Counted from the first letter of the stretch, positions 25,199-34,651 are shown. The stretch is DNA of 64,000 nucleotides from Chryseobacterium sp. IHB B 17019 (GCF_001456155.1 NZ_CP013293.1:2108001-2172000), one strand, 5' to 3'. Program-made: numbers and translations. The notes: generated from the sequence alone by a model not told the origin.

Positions 25199-27838
25199 CT
25201 ATTGTTTTGTATAGTATATTTCTTCAAACTTAAAGTTCTTAAATTCAAAGGAAATCTCCTCCCAATTATTGTTTTTCACTAATGTATAGAATTTTTTAAA
25301 CTCACTCCTAAAATCATCTGTGTTTTCATCTATTGTACTTAATATTAGATTTTCAAAATTATCTGTATTATCAAAAATATCATTAATAGTTTCTATTCTA
25401 ATTGAAGCTATATCAGCACTCATTATTTTGTCAATAAGTGACTTCATAAGGAAATAACAGTTCTTATCTATTTTTAACTTTTCAATAATTTTTTTCTTTA
25501 CCTCCTCATCTACAACAAATATATTTTTACTATCCACATTATTTATTTTTTTACAACTATTATACATTCTCCAAAAGTGATTATCAAACTCCTCTTTTGA
25601 ATCTAAATAATTTAAAAAATATCCTTTTAGAATTTCATTCATTTCTTCATTAGTTAATGCAAATTTAGCTTCTGAAAAACGACTTTTACGGATCATCGAC
25701 AATACATCTGATTCAAATATAAATGGATAATTAGCTTTAGTAAATAAGCTTTTAATAAACTGTTTAAATTTTTCTTCTGAAACATATAAACTTTCTATAC
25801 TTTCATCTCCACTAAAAAATTGTATCTTACTTCTAAAATTATTAACGTCAAATCCTATTTTCATGTCTTTTTTAGTCTTTGAATCCATATTCTCTATTTT
25901 TAAAATAGTTTTAAGTACAGATTCATACTGATGTTTATTTTCATATTCTTTAATAGTCAATAAACGAAAAACTAAATCTTTTTCTTTTCTCTCATTAATC
26001 CACTTATAAATTACATTATTTCTTTCTTCATCATTGGAATTTAAAAACTCATTAAATTCTTTCTCTGATATATTCCCTCTAAATATAGATTGCGCAAAAT
26101 ATCTTTCAAATTTAGATGAATAACTAATGGATAATTGTTCATCTTTCTTACCACCAATGTTAGTAAACATTATTCCACTATCATTATATATAGAAAATAA
26201 ATTTAAAAATAGATTATATATTTTACTTCTTTCTAAATCAGATATTTTCGACTGTTCACAATATTCTATTAATAACTCTCCAAAAACTGTTTTATCAATA
26301 GTGTCATCTCTTTCAAATTTATTTATTTTCTGTATATCCTTTTCTACAATAACATCTAAAGTACTTTTTTCATTTATCCTTAAAATATATAGCTCTCCCT
26401 TAACTTCTTTAAAAATTTTATTTTTTTGTGTATAAATCAATCTATAAATTGTTGGATATTTAAGTTTTAACAATTCAATGTAAATTAAATCTGTAAAATT
26501 GATCTCATCAAATAACCCGTTAAAATTTATACAAATAGAATTAGTTAACTTTTTAATTTGTCTAATATTTGAAATCCAATCTGTAAAGTCATTTGATATA
26601 TTTTCAGCATTGCTAAATAAATTGGGATTATCCATTTCTACATTTAACGTATAATCAATTTTTTCAGCATATTTTACTCCTATTTTATCTATCAATTTTC
26701 TTCTAAATATTTCTTTTAAAATACTTCTATCAAAATATGGTAAAGTAATTTCCGTATTAATTATTTTATCTAAATAATTAATAGCAGAATAATCATTAAT
26801 ACTACTTATACTGTTAATTACGTAATCTCTATCATAAGCAATTACAAAAAAAGTATTACTAAAATTAGCAGTATTTCTTATTAATTTTAATAGTTGAAAA
26901 ATTTCTTCATTATCTAATCTATCAACATCATCAACAAAAATTACTATTTTTTTATTTAACAGTTTTATTTTACTATTAATATCATTGAAATGTGTTTCAA
27001 GCGATTTTTCTTTGTAAATTATCGATTTTATAAACTTTATTATAGGATTGTCAATTTCATTAATTAATTCCTTAGAATACTCATTTATGTCGTTGGAAAT
27101 ACTATTTTCTGTTAATACTTCGGAGATAGAATTAAAAAAATCTTTAATTAATACTTTTTTATCAAATCCCATCCACGGATTAAAGTCTATTAATATCTTG
27201 TCTTCATCATTTTTTAAACTATTTTTTAAAATGTTTAAAATGGTAGATTTACCATCTCCCCATTCACTATTAATTCCGATTGTATAAGATGTTTTAAAAC
27301 TATTTCTCTCAATAGTATTCTTAATCTTATTCACTGTTTTAGAGAATAATCCTTCTAATTCATCATCATTTTTATCTTCAATCGGAGAATCTTCTTCTAA
27401 TATGTTTTCTAATTTTATTTTAGATTCTTTTACAGCTAAAAATTTTATATATCTTCCTAAATCAATAAACGTTAATACAATAAATATCATATCAAAATAT
27501 GCCAACTTATTGTAAAATTTAAAAGTTGTAAAATCATAATTATGGTTGAACCATCTTTCGTAAATATAAATCGCTAATATTAATAATAAAAAAAATGTAA
27601 CTTTTTTGTTAGGAGTTTCTGTTTTACATTCATTAATATTTATTGAAAAATACAACCATAGTACTAATATTAAGAAAATATCTAAATAAAACGAACTCCC
27701 TATTAATCCTAAATTGGTTTTCTCAATAAATTCATTAAAGGTTGATTCTATTAAAGGAATAAACACAATTAATAAAACCACTCCTAAAAAGAAAAAAAAT
27801 ACAGATTTGATAAATTTTTCTACTTTCATTAAACTCAA
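25199..27838 (-). CDS. Membrane-anchored KAP-family P-loop NTPase
   Basis: Large NTPase of 879 aa. Four transmembrane helices occupy the first 130 residues (about 12-31, 50-66, 79-95, 113-127), followed by an acidic linker and the KAP ATPase domain: Walker A GINSEWGDGKST (188-199), the DFNPWMGFDK segment and Walker B VIFVDDVDR (299-307) followed by the AYDRDYV element. The long helical C-terminus is unrecognised. KAP NTPases include the phage-exclusion protein PifA of the F plasmid. The gene is 38 bp downstream of the SMC-like ATPase gene, with no promoter or terminator between, so it belongs to the defence operon. Its membrane anchor suggests action at the inner membrane. Confidence 0.88.
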   Translation of the reverse strand: MSLMKVEKFIKSVFFFFLGVVLLIVFIPLIESTFNEFIEKTNLGLIGSSFYLDIFLILVLWLYFSININECKTETPNKKVTFFLLLILAIYIYERWFNHNYDFTTFKFYNKLAYFDMIFIVLTFIDLGRYIKFLAVKESKIKLENILEEDSPIEDKNDDELEGLFSKTVNKIKNTIERNSFKTSYTIGINSEWGDGKSTILNILKNSLKNDEDKILIDFNPWMGFDKKVLIKDFFNSISEVLTENSISNDINEYSKELINEIDNPIIKFIKSIIYKEKSLETHFNDINSKIKLLNKKIVIFVDDVDRLDNEEIFQLLKLIRNTANFSNTFFVIAYDRDYVINSISSINDYSAINYLDKIINTEITLPYFDRSILKEIFRRKLIDKIGVKYAEKIDYTLNVEMDNPNLFSNAENISNDFTDWISNIRQIKKLTNSICINFNGLFDEINFTDLIYIELLKLKYPTIYRLIYTQKNKIFKEVKGELYILRINEKSTLDVIVEKDIQKINKFERDDTIDKTVFGELLIEYCEQSKISDLERSKIYNLFLNLFSIYNDSGIMFTNIGGKKDEQLSISYSSKFERYFAQSIFRGNISEKEFNEFLNSNDEERNNVIYKWINERKEKDLVFRLLTIKEYENKHQYESVLKTILKIENMDSKTKKDMKIGFDVNNFRSKIQFFSGDESIESLYVSEEKFKQFIKSLFTKANYPFIFESDVLSMIRKSRFSEAKFALTNEEMNEILKGYFLNYLDSKEEFDNHFWRMYNSCKKINNVDSKNIFVVDEEVKKKIIEKLKIDKNCYFLMKSLIDKIMSADIASIRIETINDIFDNTDNFENLILSTIDENTDDFRSEFKKFYTLVKNNNWEEISFEFKNFKFEEIYYTKQ

Positions 27839-27876
27839 ATGTTATTTCTTAAATTAAAATAGACTGCAATTTTACT

Positions 27877-30219
27877 CTATATTACTTCTTTCATCCTTAT
27901 ACTTCTGCTATATAAATTAAATTTATCATATTTATATCGAATAAATTTTGAATATCTGTCTTCGTGAGTAGAGATGATAATTTGTTGTTCTGAAAAATTA
28001 TGTTTTAACAACTCTACCAGTGAATGTGAATTAATTTCATCTAAAGTTTGTAATGGATCATCAATTAATAACGTTCCAAATTTAGAATGATTAAATACTT
28101 TATTTAATACCAACATCAATGATATAACTGTTGCAGACAATTGTCCTGAACTTAATGTATAAGTTACCTCTTGATCTCTATGTGTTGGTCTTATATAAAT
28201 TTGAGAATCTCCTCTTTTCATTTCAAAATCTATTACTAACCCTGAGCCTAAACTATGATTTTGTAATATTTTTCCTGTATAGATGTAAAAAGGAATACTA
28301 ATTTTTTCAATGATACTTTTTGTATAATTCTTAATTTTTTCATCTAACTTTTTTCTTACTTCGTCATATTCCTGTTGTAATCCATATAATTTTAGTTTTC
28401 TTTCTTCTAAATTATTAATACCCACATTTACAGAATTAAAATATTGGTATTCAATATAATTTCTTTTTTGTTTTATTTCTTCTAAAGATAACTTATTCAG
28501 CTTTTCCGCATCGTTATTGAAATAAAGATTAAAATCCGTAATAATTTCATCAAAGCTTAAATCAGTTTCAACTACGGGTTTTTCTTTATCTATTAACTCT
28601 AAAATATTGTTTTTAATCAAATTTTTGTTTTCAATGTTCCTTAAATTAACCATTGAATTTATTTGTTTCCTCACTTCCTCATTAAACAATGATAAAAAAG
28701 TTTCAAAACGACTTTTGTAAGAGGTATAAAGATCCTTTAAACGTGAGAAAAAATCAAAATCTACTAATTTTGATAATTCGGTTTCTAAAGATTCATTCTC
28801 TTCAATAATGAACGTTTTAAAACTTTCTAAATATCTTTTATTCAAATCCTCTTTCTGTTTTTCAAACTTAGAGTTATCTTCATTATATTGTTTAAATATT
28901 TTTGATTCTGTTTCTTCTATCTGTTGTATCAATTTCTCATTACTTTGCCAATCATATCCGCAAACAGGACATTCTCCCTCTTTTAAATCGATAAAATCTT
29001 TATGGTTTCTATTTAAAATAATCAAAGATTCTCTTTTATCCTTTAAGTCAGATAATATTTGATTCTGAAGTGATAAACTCTCACGTAATGTTAAAAGTAG
29101 TTTTAAACTAACCTTAAAAACCTCCACTTCATTTTTTATTTTCTCCTTTTCAGATAAAAACAAAATATTTTCTCCACTTAATAATTGATTATAATCATTA
29201 CTATCTATATACTGAAGAATTTTATTATTAGTTTCAATAGTTTTTTTATTATTGTTTTTTCTATTATTCTCATCCTCTAAAATATTATAGTTCTGTACAC
29301 TCCAATAACTATTAATAAATGAATCTATAAAAACAATATCGTTTCTATATTTATTTATTTTATCTAATAAAACTATTTCTCCAACAATTTGTCTATTATT
29401 AAATAGGTTCTCAATTTTATTTATTTCGTTCAAATATGAATTATGAAGATTAATATCAGTATTTTTAATAACTTCATTATCCCACACAAAATCATTCAGA
29501 CTATTATCAATTAGTTTTTTATAAGAAATTTCGTCAAACTGATTTTTTAATAAATCTGAATTATTCTGTTTTAAATCATTAATCGAAGATTGAATTTGTT
29601 CGACTTTTAGTTTCAGTTTTAAATGAAAACTTTCAACTTTTTCTAATAATATCCTTTCTTCATCACCTCCTAAAAGAGATACTAATGCTTTATACCTTTC
29701 TTTTGGATCTTCTTTTAAAAAATATGTATTCTCATCCTGTTCAACATAGTTTAATACATTAAATAAGTTGTATACATTTTTGTAATCTAAAACATCTTCT
29801 AAACTACTTTCCGAGCTAACTTCCTCATCATTGATAAATAATTTAGAATCAGAATATATCTGACTTATATTATTTTTCTTTGACTTTCCATTGGTTGCAG
29901 CTGGAAAAACTCTTTTTACTTTGATATGATTACTATCAGAAGATACTAATTGTACTGAAATCTCTATCTCCTTATCCTCAAATTTATGTATTGGGCTATT
30001 TTCGTAAGTATATCTTTTATCTAACTTTGCTTTACCTATCTTTCGCGGAGCTTTAGTTAATAGAATTTCAAGAGCTTCAAATGAAGTCGTTTTTCCATAT
30101 CCATTTGGACCATCAAATACAACTAAATTATCACCACCAAAATCAAAGTTTACATCAGTAAAACATTTAAAGTTTTTAATTTTTAATTCTGAAATTCTAT
30201 ATTTCATCGTTAGTTTCAA
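27877..30219 (-). CDS. Rad50/SMC-like ATPase with zinc hook (LmuB-like)
   Basis: ATPase of 780 aa, shaped like Rad50. The N-terminal half-domain has Walker A GPNGYGKT (37-44). Long coiled coils on both sides of a zinc hook C417-P-V-C420 follow, and the C-terminal half-domain has the ABC signature LSSGQLSA and Walker B GTLLIDDPLQTLDE with a His switch in ISTHE. Such proteins dimerise around ATP and sense or thread DNA. The two upstream genes overlap it and each other, giving the order nuclease-like protein, small middle protein, SMC-like ATPase. This is the architecture of Lamassu and DdmABC defence systems (ABC three-component systems). It probably detects foreign DNA ends or structures. Confidence 0.88.
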   Translation of the reverse strand: MKLTMKYRISELKIKNFKCFTDVNFDFGGDNLVVFDGPNGYGKTTSFEALEILLTKAPRKIGKAKLDKRYTYENSPIHKFEDKEIEISVQLVSSDSNHIKVKRVFPAATNGKSKKNNISQIYSDSKLFINDEEVSSESSLEDVLDYKNVYNLFNVLNYVEQDENTYFLKEDPKERYKALVSLLGGDEERILLEKVESFHLKLKLKVEQIQSSINDLKQNNSDLLKNQFDEISYKKLIDNSLNDFVWDNEVIKNTDINLHNSYLNEINKIENLFNNRQIVGEIVLLDKINKYRNDIVFIDSFINSYWSVQNYNILEDENNRKNNNKKTIETNNKILQYIDSNDYNQLLSGENILFLSEKEKIKNEVEVFKVSLKLLLTLRESLSLQNQILSDLKDKRESLIILNRNHKDFIDLKEGECPVCGYDWQSNEKLIQQIEETESKIFKQYNEDNSKFEKQKEDLNKRYLESFKTFIIEENESLETELSKLVDFDFFSRLKDLYTSYKSRFETFLSLFNEEVRKQINSMVNLRNIENKNLIKNNILELIDKEKPVVETDLSFDEIITDFNLYFNNDAEKLNKLSLEEIKQKRNYIEYQYFNSVNVGINNLEERKLKLYGLQQEYDEVRKKLDEKIKNYTKSIIEKISIPFYIYTGKILQNHSLGSGLVIDFEMKRGDSQIYIRPTHRDQEVTYTLSSGQLSATVISLMLVLNKVFNHSKFGTLLIDDPLQTLDEINSHSLVELLKHNFSEQQIIISTHEDRYSKFIRYKYDKFNLYSRSIRMKEVI

Positions 30220-30916
30220 TAGTTAAATTAAATTGAGTTATAAAATCTTCGATATTTGAAAAACTATCAAAATTATTCTCACTTATTACAGATAAAAGTT
30301 GTTTTTCTCTATAAGATAATGACTCCTCAATTGTTAATGATAAATTTTCTAATGATTGATTATCTTCTGTTGATTGATAATTCAAAAACGGAATTTTTAT
30401 AAAGAAACCCATTAAAGTTTTATACCATCTTTCATCAACTTTATCTAGTAAATTACTATTATCTACAGCTATTTCATTTAGTAGATTTACAACGTTACTT
30501 TTTTCATCAATTTTCTGTAGTAAGTTTTCAATATCGTTTTTGAAATACGGGAATACATATTTTTTTGCGTTCAAGCTGTTCTCTTCAACTTTATTTAACT
30601 CTCTCCGTAACTCAATATTATCATCTTCTTCTAACTCCAATAAAAGAATAAGAGATAAATTATGATCAATATTCCTTTCTTTAAATTTAGAGATATTCTC
30701 ATTATTTTTTAAATCAACAATGATTCTATTTATAGTATATTCTAAATCTACAACTTCATTATTATTTAGTTCTATCAGCTCATTTTGATTGTAAAACAGA
30801 AATAAGAAAAAATCATCTTTTCCATCATCATAATAAGTAAAATCAACATTTGCATTCACTGAGATTGTCTTTAAATCACTTTCTTCAATTATTTTACTAA
30901 TTATTGTTTTCATCAT
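30197..30916 (-). CDS. Middle component of an ABC three-component system (LmuC-like)
   Basis: Acidic, mainly helical protein of 239 aa with no enzymatic motif. It overlaps the ATPase gene by 23 bp and the nuclease-like gene by 20 bp, so translation of all three is coupled. I cannot recognise the sequence itself; the call rests on size, position and gene order, which match the small middle subunit (LmuC/DdmB) that bridges effector and SMC-like ATPase. The C-terminal part (REKQLLSVISENNFDSFSNIEDFI) may form a helical binding segment. Confidence 0.6.
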   Translation of the reverse strand: MMKTIISKIIEESDLKTISVNANVDFTYYDDGKDDFFLFLFYNQNELIELNNNEVVDLEYTINRIIVDLKNNENISKFKERNIDHNLSLILLLELEEDDNIELRRELNKVEENSLNAKKYVFPYFKNDIENLLQKIDEKSNVVNLLNEIAVDNSNLLDKVDERWYKTLMGFFIKIPFLNYQSTEDNQSLENLSLTIEESLSYREKQLLSVISENNFDSFSNIEDFITQFNLTIETNDEI

Positions 30917-32186
30917 TTAATTCATTTATTGATATATCAATTGTTTTAAAACCAAAATAGTTTGAATCATCAACCAAATCATCACCTATATCTTTAATTT
31001 CTAACAATCTTGATTTAACTTCATCTTTTTCTTTATTTAAACCTTTTGTAACAAAGTAGTCGATATCTTTTGTATAAGGATTTTGATATATCATTTCGCA
31101 ATGTTTTTGAAATTTTTTCTTACCTGCGGTATCATTATCAAATTCTTCATTATGTATTAATAATTGATAACGATTTACCTTCCCTTCAATAGTTTTTATA
31201 TATTGTAACTTTTTAAATATAGGACTAATCTTAATCTTTTTTATTCCTTTTAGTATAATATTTCTAACAGTAATATCATCAATAAAACTTCCGTAGGAAT
31301 TTCTTAAATTATTATTATCTAATTTTTTATGTGGAGATAAATATAATTTTAAAAGATTTACTATATCAACATTACTGAGATTCTCAAATTCAAACAAACT
31401 TTGTTGTATTTTGTTATAAATTTCTAATTCTTCTCCATCAGTTAAATCATAATCATCTATGCCATCTGCGATAGAATTTAAAAATATTTTAGTAATCTCA
31501 TACCAACAAATTTCTTCCGTAAAAGAAACAGAGGAATCTTCAATCCATTTTTTTATTGTATTTAGTGGGATTGATTCTTTTTCTTTAGTAGAGTGTCTTT
31601 TTTTTACTATGTCACAAATTTTTTTACTACAATAACTAACTTTATCCTCTAAATCCTGATCAACTAAATTAGGATTATTTAGATAATTTCTAATTGCATC
31701 TTTAAGTCTGCTATTGATGCTATCTAAAGTATATATCCCTTGTACCGAATCAAAATAATTTGTATCTAACTTAAATCTATCATCAAAAGTGGATAAATTT
31801 GTGGGGTAATCAACTATTTTTTTATCGGTAATTAAACTACATTTTATCGGTTTTTTTCTAACTTTATCAGAATAAGTTTTTATTCTTTTTCTTCCATCAT
31901 TGGGATCTACTTCAACTGTTTTTGAGTAGTAATATTTATTAATTAACTCTTCAATTACACCTTTATACTTACTTATTTTATCAGAATCTTTGCTTAAATA
32001 AGCCTTAACTTGGAAAACTTCAATAGAATTTGTTTTTAAAGAAAAATCTTCATCCTGTTCCAATTTTAAATAATAATTATCAGGAATATTTTCTCCTAAC
32101 GCAGTTATAGTTTCAATAGCCTTACATAAAGCTACTTCCCCTTGAAATATGTAACCAGACCAACTGGGTGTAGCATCTGTACTCAT
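30897..32186 (-). CDS. Nuclease-like effector of an ABC three-component system (LmuA-like)
   Basis: Protein of 429 aa. The N-terminal domain begins with SGYIFQGEVALCKAIE (10-25) and continues with EQDEDF (43-48) and EVFQVK (56-61). This order (G-Y-x-F-Q helix, acidic strand, then E-x-x-QxK) resembles the Cap4/DUF4297 restriction-like nuclease domains that serve as LmuA effectors. The C-terminal part (about 250-429) should be the ABC-3C docking domain. It likely cuts DNA once the SMC-like partner is triggered, ending replication of phage or plasmid. The effector call is an inference from motifs and gene order. It overlaps the next gene by 20 bp and lies 87 bp after the 85-aa gene. Confidence 0.72.
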   Translation of the reverse strand: MSTDATPSWSGYIFQGEVALCKAIETITALGENIPDNYYLKLEQDEDFSLKTNSIEVFQVKAYLSKDSDKISKYKGVIEELINKYYYSKTVEVDPNDGRKRIKTYSDKVRKKPIKCSLITDKKIVDYPTNLSTFDDRFKLDTNYFDSVQGIYTLDSINSRLKDAIRNYLNNPNLVDQDLEDKVSYCSKKICDIVKKRHSTKEKESIPLNTIKKWIEDSSVSFTEEICWYEITKIFLNSIADGIDDYDLTDGEELEIYNKIQQSLFEFENLSNVDIVNLLKLYLSPHKKLDNNNLRNSYGSFIDDITVRNIILKGIKKIKISPIFKKLQYIKTIEGKVNRYQLLIHNEEFDNDTAGKKKFQKHCEMIYQNPYTKDIDYFVTKGLNKEKDEVKSRLLEIKDIGDDLVDDSNYFGFKTIDISINELNDENNN

Positions 32187-32252
32187 TAAATAGTTTTTAA
32201 AATCAAAAAAATATACTTATCACAATTATAACTTAATTACTAAAATAAATAT

Positions 32253-32266
32253 TACGGTTTTCCGTA
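32253..32266. promoter_or_regulatory. Perfect palindrome before the LmuA-like gene
   Basis: TACGGTTTTCCGTA has perfect TACGG/CCGTA arms. It lies between the 85-aa gene and the LmuA-like gene. It could be an operator or a small attenuator hairpin; the sequence alone cannot separate these. Confidence 0.35.
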
Positions 32267-32273
32267 GAAATAA

Positions 32274-32531
32274 TTAATTTAATAAATTTTCTTCTATATA
32301 TTCCAAAACTTCATAAGATAGTCTACTTACTACAATATATTCTTCACTACCTTTATTAGCAAAAGGAAACTCTTCACATTTTTTATAGAAGTCATTTAAC
32401 TCCTTCTTTTGTTCCGGATCTTTAACCAAAGGAATTATATATCTTAATACGGATGATAGCTTATGATGTAAGTTACTACTCATTAAATCGTCAGAAGATT
32501 TTAAATCATCATAATAGTGTTTAATAGTCAT
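32274..32531 (-). CDS. Small protein of unknown function heading the defence operon
   Basis: Helical, acidic protein of 85 aa, with no recognised family. The sequence (YYDDLKSSDDLMSSNLHH, SSVLRYIIPLVKDPEQKKEL) suggests a helical bundle. It has a clear promoter: -33 TTTG at plus 32573-32576, 19 nt, -7 TAATTTTG at plus 32546-32553. The LmuA-like gene begins 87 bp after its stop codon, with a palindrome but no terminator between, so it is probably the first gene of the transcript. It could be a regulator, an inhibitor or an unrelated passenger. Confidence 0.6.
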   Translation of the reverse strand: MTIKHYYDDLKSSDDLMSSNLHHKLSSVLRYIIPLVKDPEQKKELNDFYKKCEEFPFANKGSEEYIVVSRLSYEVLEYIEENLLN

Positions 32532-32545
32532 ATTTTGAATTTTAC

Positions 32546-32576
32546 CAAAATTAACTAAAAAAGTCCTCTTTTCAAA
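32546..32576 (-). promoter_or_regulatory. Promoter of the defence operon
   Basis: On the minus strand TTTG (plus 32573-32576), a 19-nt spacer and TAATTTTG (plus 32546-32553), close to the Bacteroidetes consensus. It overlaps the terminator of the gene upstream. Confidence 0.6.
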
Positions 32577-32587
32577 AGAAGACTTTC
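32555..32587 (-). terminator. Intrinsic terminator of the 461-aa gene
   Basis: On the minus strand AAAGTCTTCTTTTGAAAAGA and its nearly complementary second arm form a hairpin (plus 32559-32586) followed by a T run. It separates the secreted-protein gene from the defence operon. Confidence 0.75.
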
Positions 32588-32706
32588 AATAATTATCATA
32601 AAATCAATAAATTCTACAACGTTATTTTTCACTGATAATTAACAAACACATATTTATTTTATAACTAACTTTAGGAGATGTTCTACATTTAGAATCAATA
32701 TAATTT

Positions 32707-34092
32707 TTAATCTATCTCTTCAATATAATTAAAAAAGAATAATCCAGAAGTAGCGGTTCCAAGTGAACCAGCTCCCCCTTCAACATAAGAAAATTTAATT
32801 TTTCTTCCTTCCACCAATAAACTCTTTAGTTTTTTGTAATCATCGAAACTTAAATCAAATCTTCCTTTCCATCCATCCTTTATCTTTCCACTTTTATTAT
32901 ACAAATCATCTGGTTCTAAATTAACTATAATATCTTTGTTTACAAAAGAAGGCATATCACTGTGTAAATCATCAAATTCTTTAGTAGTTTTAATTATGTG
33001 AATTTTGTAATTATTATCTCCGTTATTATTTATTACTTTTTTTACAACACCATATAAAAACTCATATTCTTTCACTATTTGTGAAGACATACTTTCACCG
33101 TCTTCATAGTCATATTTATCTATTAATTTGTTGTAAGTAAATACTGGAAACTCTTTTGTTTCACTTCTTTTTGATGAATTTGAATCCGTCTTTACATCTT
33201 CATTTTTCATCAAAGTTTTTATGAGTTTTAAATCAATTGTATAGAAATCGGATTTTCTTTTATTGTTTTCATCTGTGTAGTTTATAACAAAAAATGTTCT
33301 TCCGTTTTCTTTTACGGTTTTAAATTCATTAATGTTTCTTTTAGATTTATCGAGATATAGTCTTCTGTGTAGAAAACTCATATTTTCAATACTTTGATAA
33401 CCTTTTTCTCCTAAATCCAACATAATAAGAATATCAAAGAATACTATTTCTTTTTCATTGGTGGAATACAAAATTATTTTAACCCTGTCTTCCTCTTTTT
33501 TTTCATCAGTATAAGAGTACTCTTTTGCTATGGTCGTTTTAAATTCAATTTCTTTATCTCTACCTCCTATTGCATCAAAGATTTCTTTTCTTAAAACTGT
33601 ACTATCATTAAGAAGTATTGATTTAGGATATATGGATTGTAGTAACTGTTTCTTATTTATAACATTAGATTCGTTCACTAAATCATCTTCAAATACAGGA
33701 TTTTTTGGTAAATCAATTTGTTTTTTTAAGTTGTTCTTCGAAATTATATAGTCAGTCAGTTTTTCCACGTTACTATATTTCATTCCCATACTCAAATATT
33801 GTTGTTTATCCAAACCTCTGCTAATATTGTGAACACTTTCAAAAAAAGAATTTTGTAATGATTCATTATTACAAATATTTTTTACTGCTTCATCCATTTT
33901 ATAAGGATCACTAATTCCAATTCTTTTCAAAGTAAGATTCATCAATCCAAAGAAACTATTTGCTCCATAAAAATAATTATACTTCGCATTAATACAGAAA
34001 TCATTTCTAACTTCTTTGCTTAAAGTTTGTCCATTAACAATAAAAATGTTAAAAATCATTAATAAACCTATCAATCCTAATTTTGTTTTCAT
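32707..34092 (-). CDS. Exported protein of unknown function carried by the element
   Basis: Protein of 461 aa with a signal peptide (MKTKLGLIGLLMIFNIFIVNGQ, cleavage near 22). The remainder is charged and has no recognised domain; a glycine-rich stretch (GGAGSLGTATSG) lies near the C-terminus, and there is no type IX sorting domain or lipobox. It is transcribed from its own unit, ends at a terminator, and lies between the recombination genes and the defence operon. It may be defence-related (surface exclusion) or a passenger. Confidence 0.65.
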   Translation of the reverse strand: MKTKLGLIGLLMIFNIFIVNGQTLSKEVRNDFCINAKYNYFYGANSFFGLMNLTLKRIGISDPYKMDEAVKNICNNESLQNSFFESVHNISRGLDKQQYLSMGMKYSNVEKLTDYIISKNNLKKQIDLPKNPVFEDDLVNESNVINKKQLLQSIYPKSILLNDSTVLRKEIFDAIGGRDKEIEFKTTIAKEYSYTDEKKEEDRVKIILYSTNEKEIVFFDILIMLDLGEKGYQSIENMSFLHRRLYLDKSKRNINEFKTVKENGRTFFVINYTDENNKRKSDFYTIDLKLIKTLMKNEDVKTDSNSSKRSETKEFPVFTYNKLIDKYDYEDGESMSSQIVKEYEFLYGVVKKVINNNGDNNYKIHIIKTTKEFDDLHSDMPSFVNKDIIVNLEPDDLYNKSGKIKDGWKGRFDLSFDDYKKLKSLLVEGRKIKFSYVEGGAGSLGTATSGLFFFNYIEEID

Positions 34093-34170
34093 AATTTATT
34101 TGGGTTAATATTATAATTCATTCTTCAATATTCCTTATGGAAACCCGTAATGATGTATGAAAACAAAAAA

Positions 34171-34332
34171 ACAGGCTTGAGACGTTTGTCTTTACCTGTC
34201 CTTGAGGGAGTCGAAGCCCTGTAACACAAAGTAAAGCAACGCTCAAGCCTTAACCTGAGCATTTGCTAAACTCTTTCTGTGTTACCTATAAATTTCGACT
34301 TTTCAAGGACAGAAAATAGTTTCGCTAAATGC
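34171..34332. ncRNA. Candidate structured RNA with interlocking helices
   Basis: Four long-range pairings fit within 162 nt: AGGCTTGAG (34173-34181) with CTCAAGCCT (34242-34250), extended by CGTT/AACG; CTGTCCTTGA plus GTCGAA (34196-34205, 34210-34215) with TTCGAC plus TCAAGGACAG (34294-34299, 34303-34312); GTAACACA (34221-34228) with TGTGTTAC (34278-34285); and GCATTTGCTAAACT (34259-34272) with a near match at 34318-34332. The first and the last cross the second and third, so the fold would be pseudoknotted. No open frame covers it. It lies between the exported-protein gene and the excisionase-like gene. Confidence 0.5.
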
Positions 34333-34651
34333 GGTATATCGTTATTTTAATTAATTTCTAATTGTTTTTTATTCTTATATTTTTTATTAACTGTTTTATT
34401 TCCAGTAAAACTACATATTTTGATTATTTTATACAACTTTTTTATGTTGTGTTTGTTTTACTATTGTTTGTATATTTATTTGAGTTATCTCATCTCAAAA
34501 GGAGATAATATTTGATTTAACCCGTATTCTCCGTTCAAAAAACGTTTTTAATTTCAATTTGGATATTTGACACCAAAAGTGATTTAAAATCTATCTACTT
34601 TGTTAAAAATTGTGCTATACAAAAATATCTACCAAAGCACCATTTTCTTCG
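34333..34651. other. Intergenic stretch without recognised feature
   Basis: Very AT-rich sequence between the structured stretch and the excisionase-like gene. I see no open frame or strong hairpin in it. Confidence 0.5.

Noticed and set aside
34171..34332. Retron RNA
   Set aside because: No reverse transcriptase gene exists in the element, and the pairings do not have the flanking a1/a2 layout of a retron.
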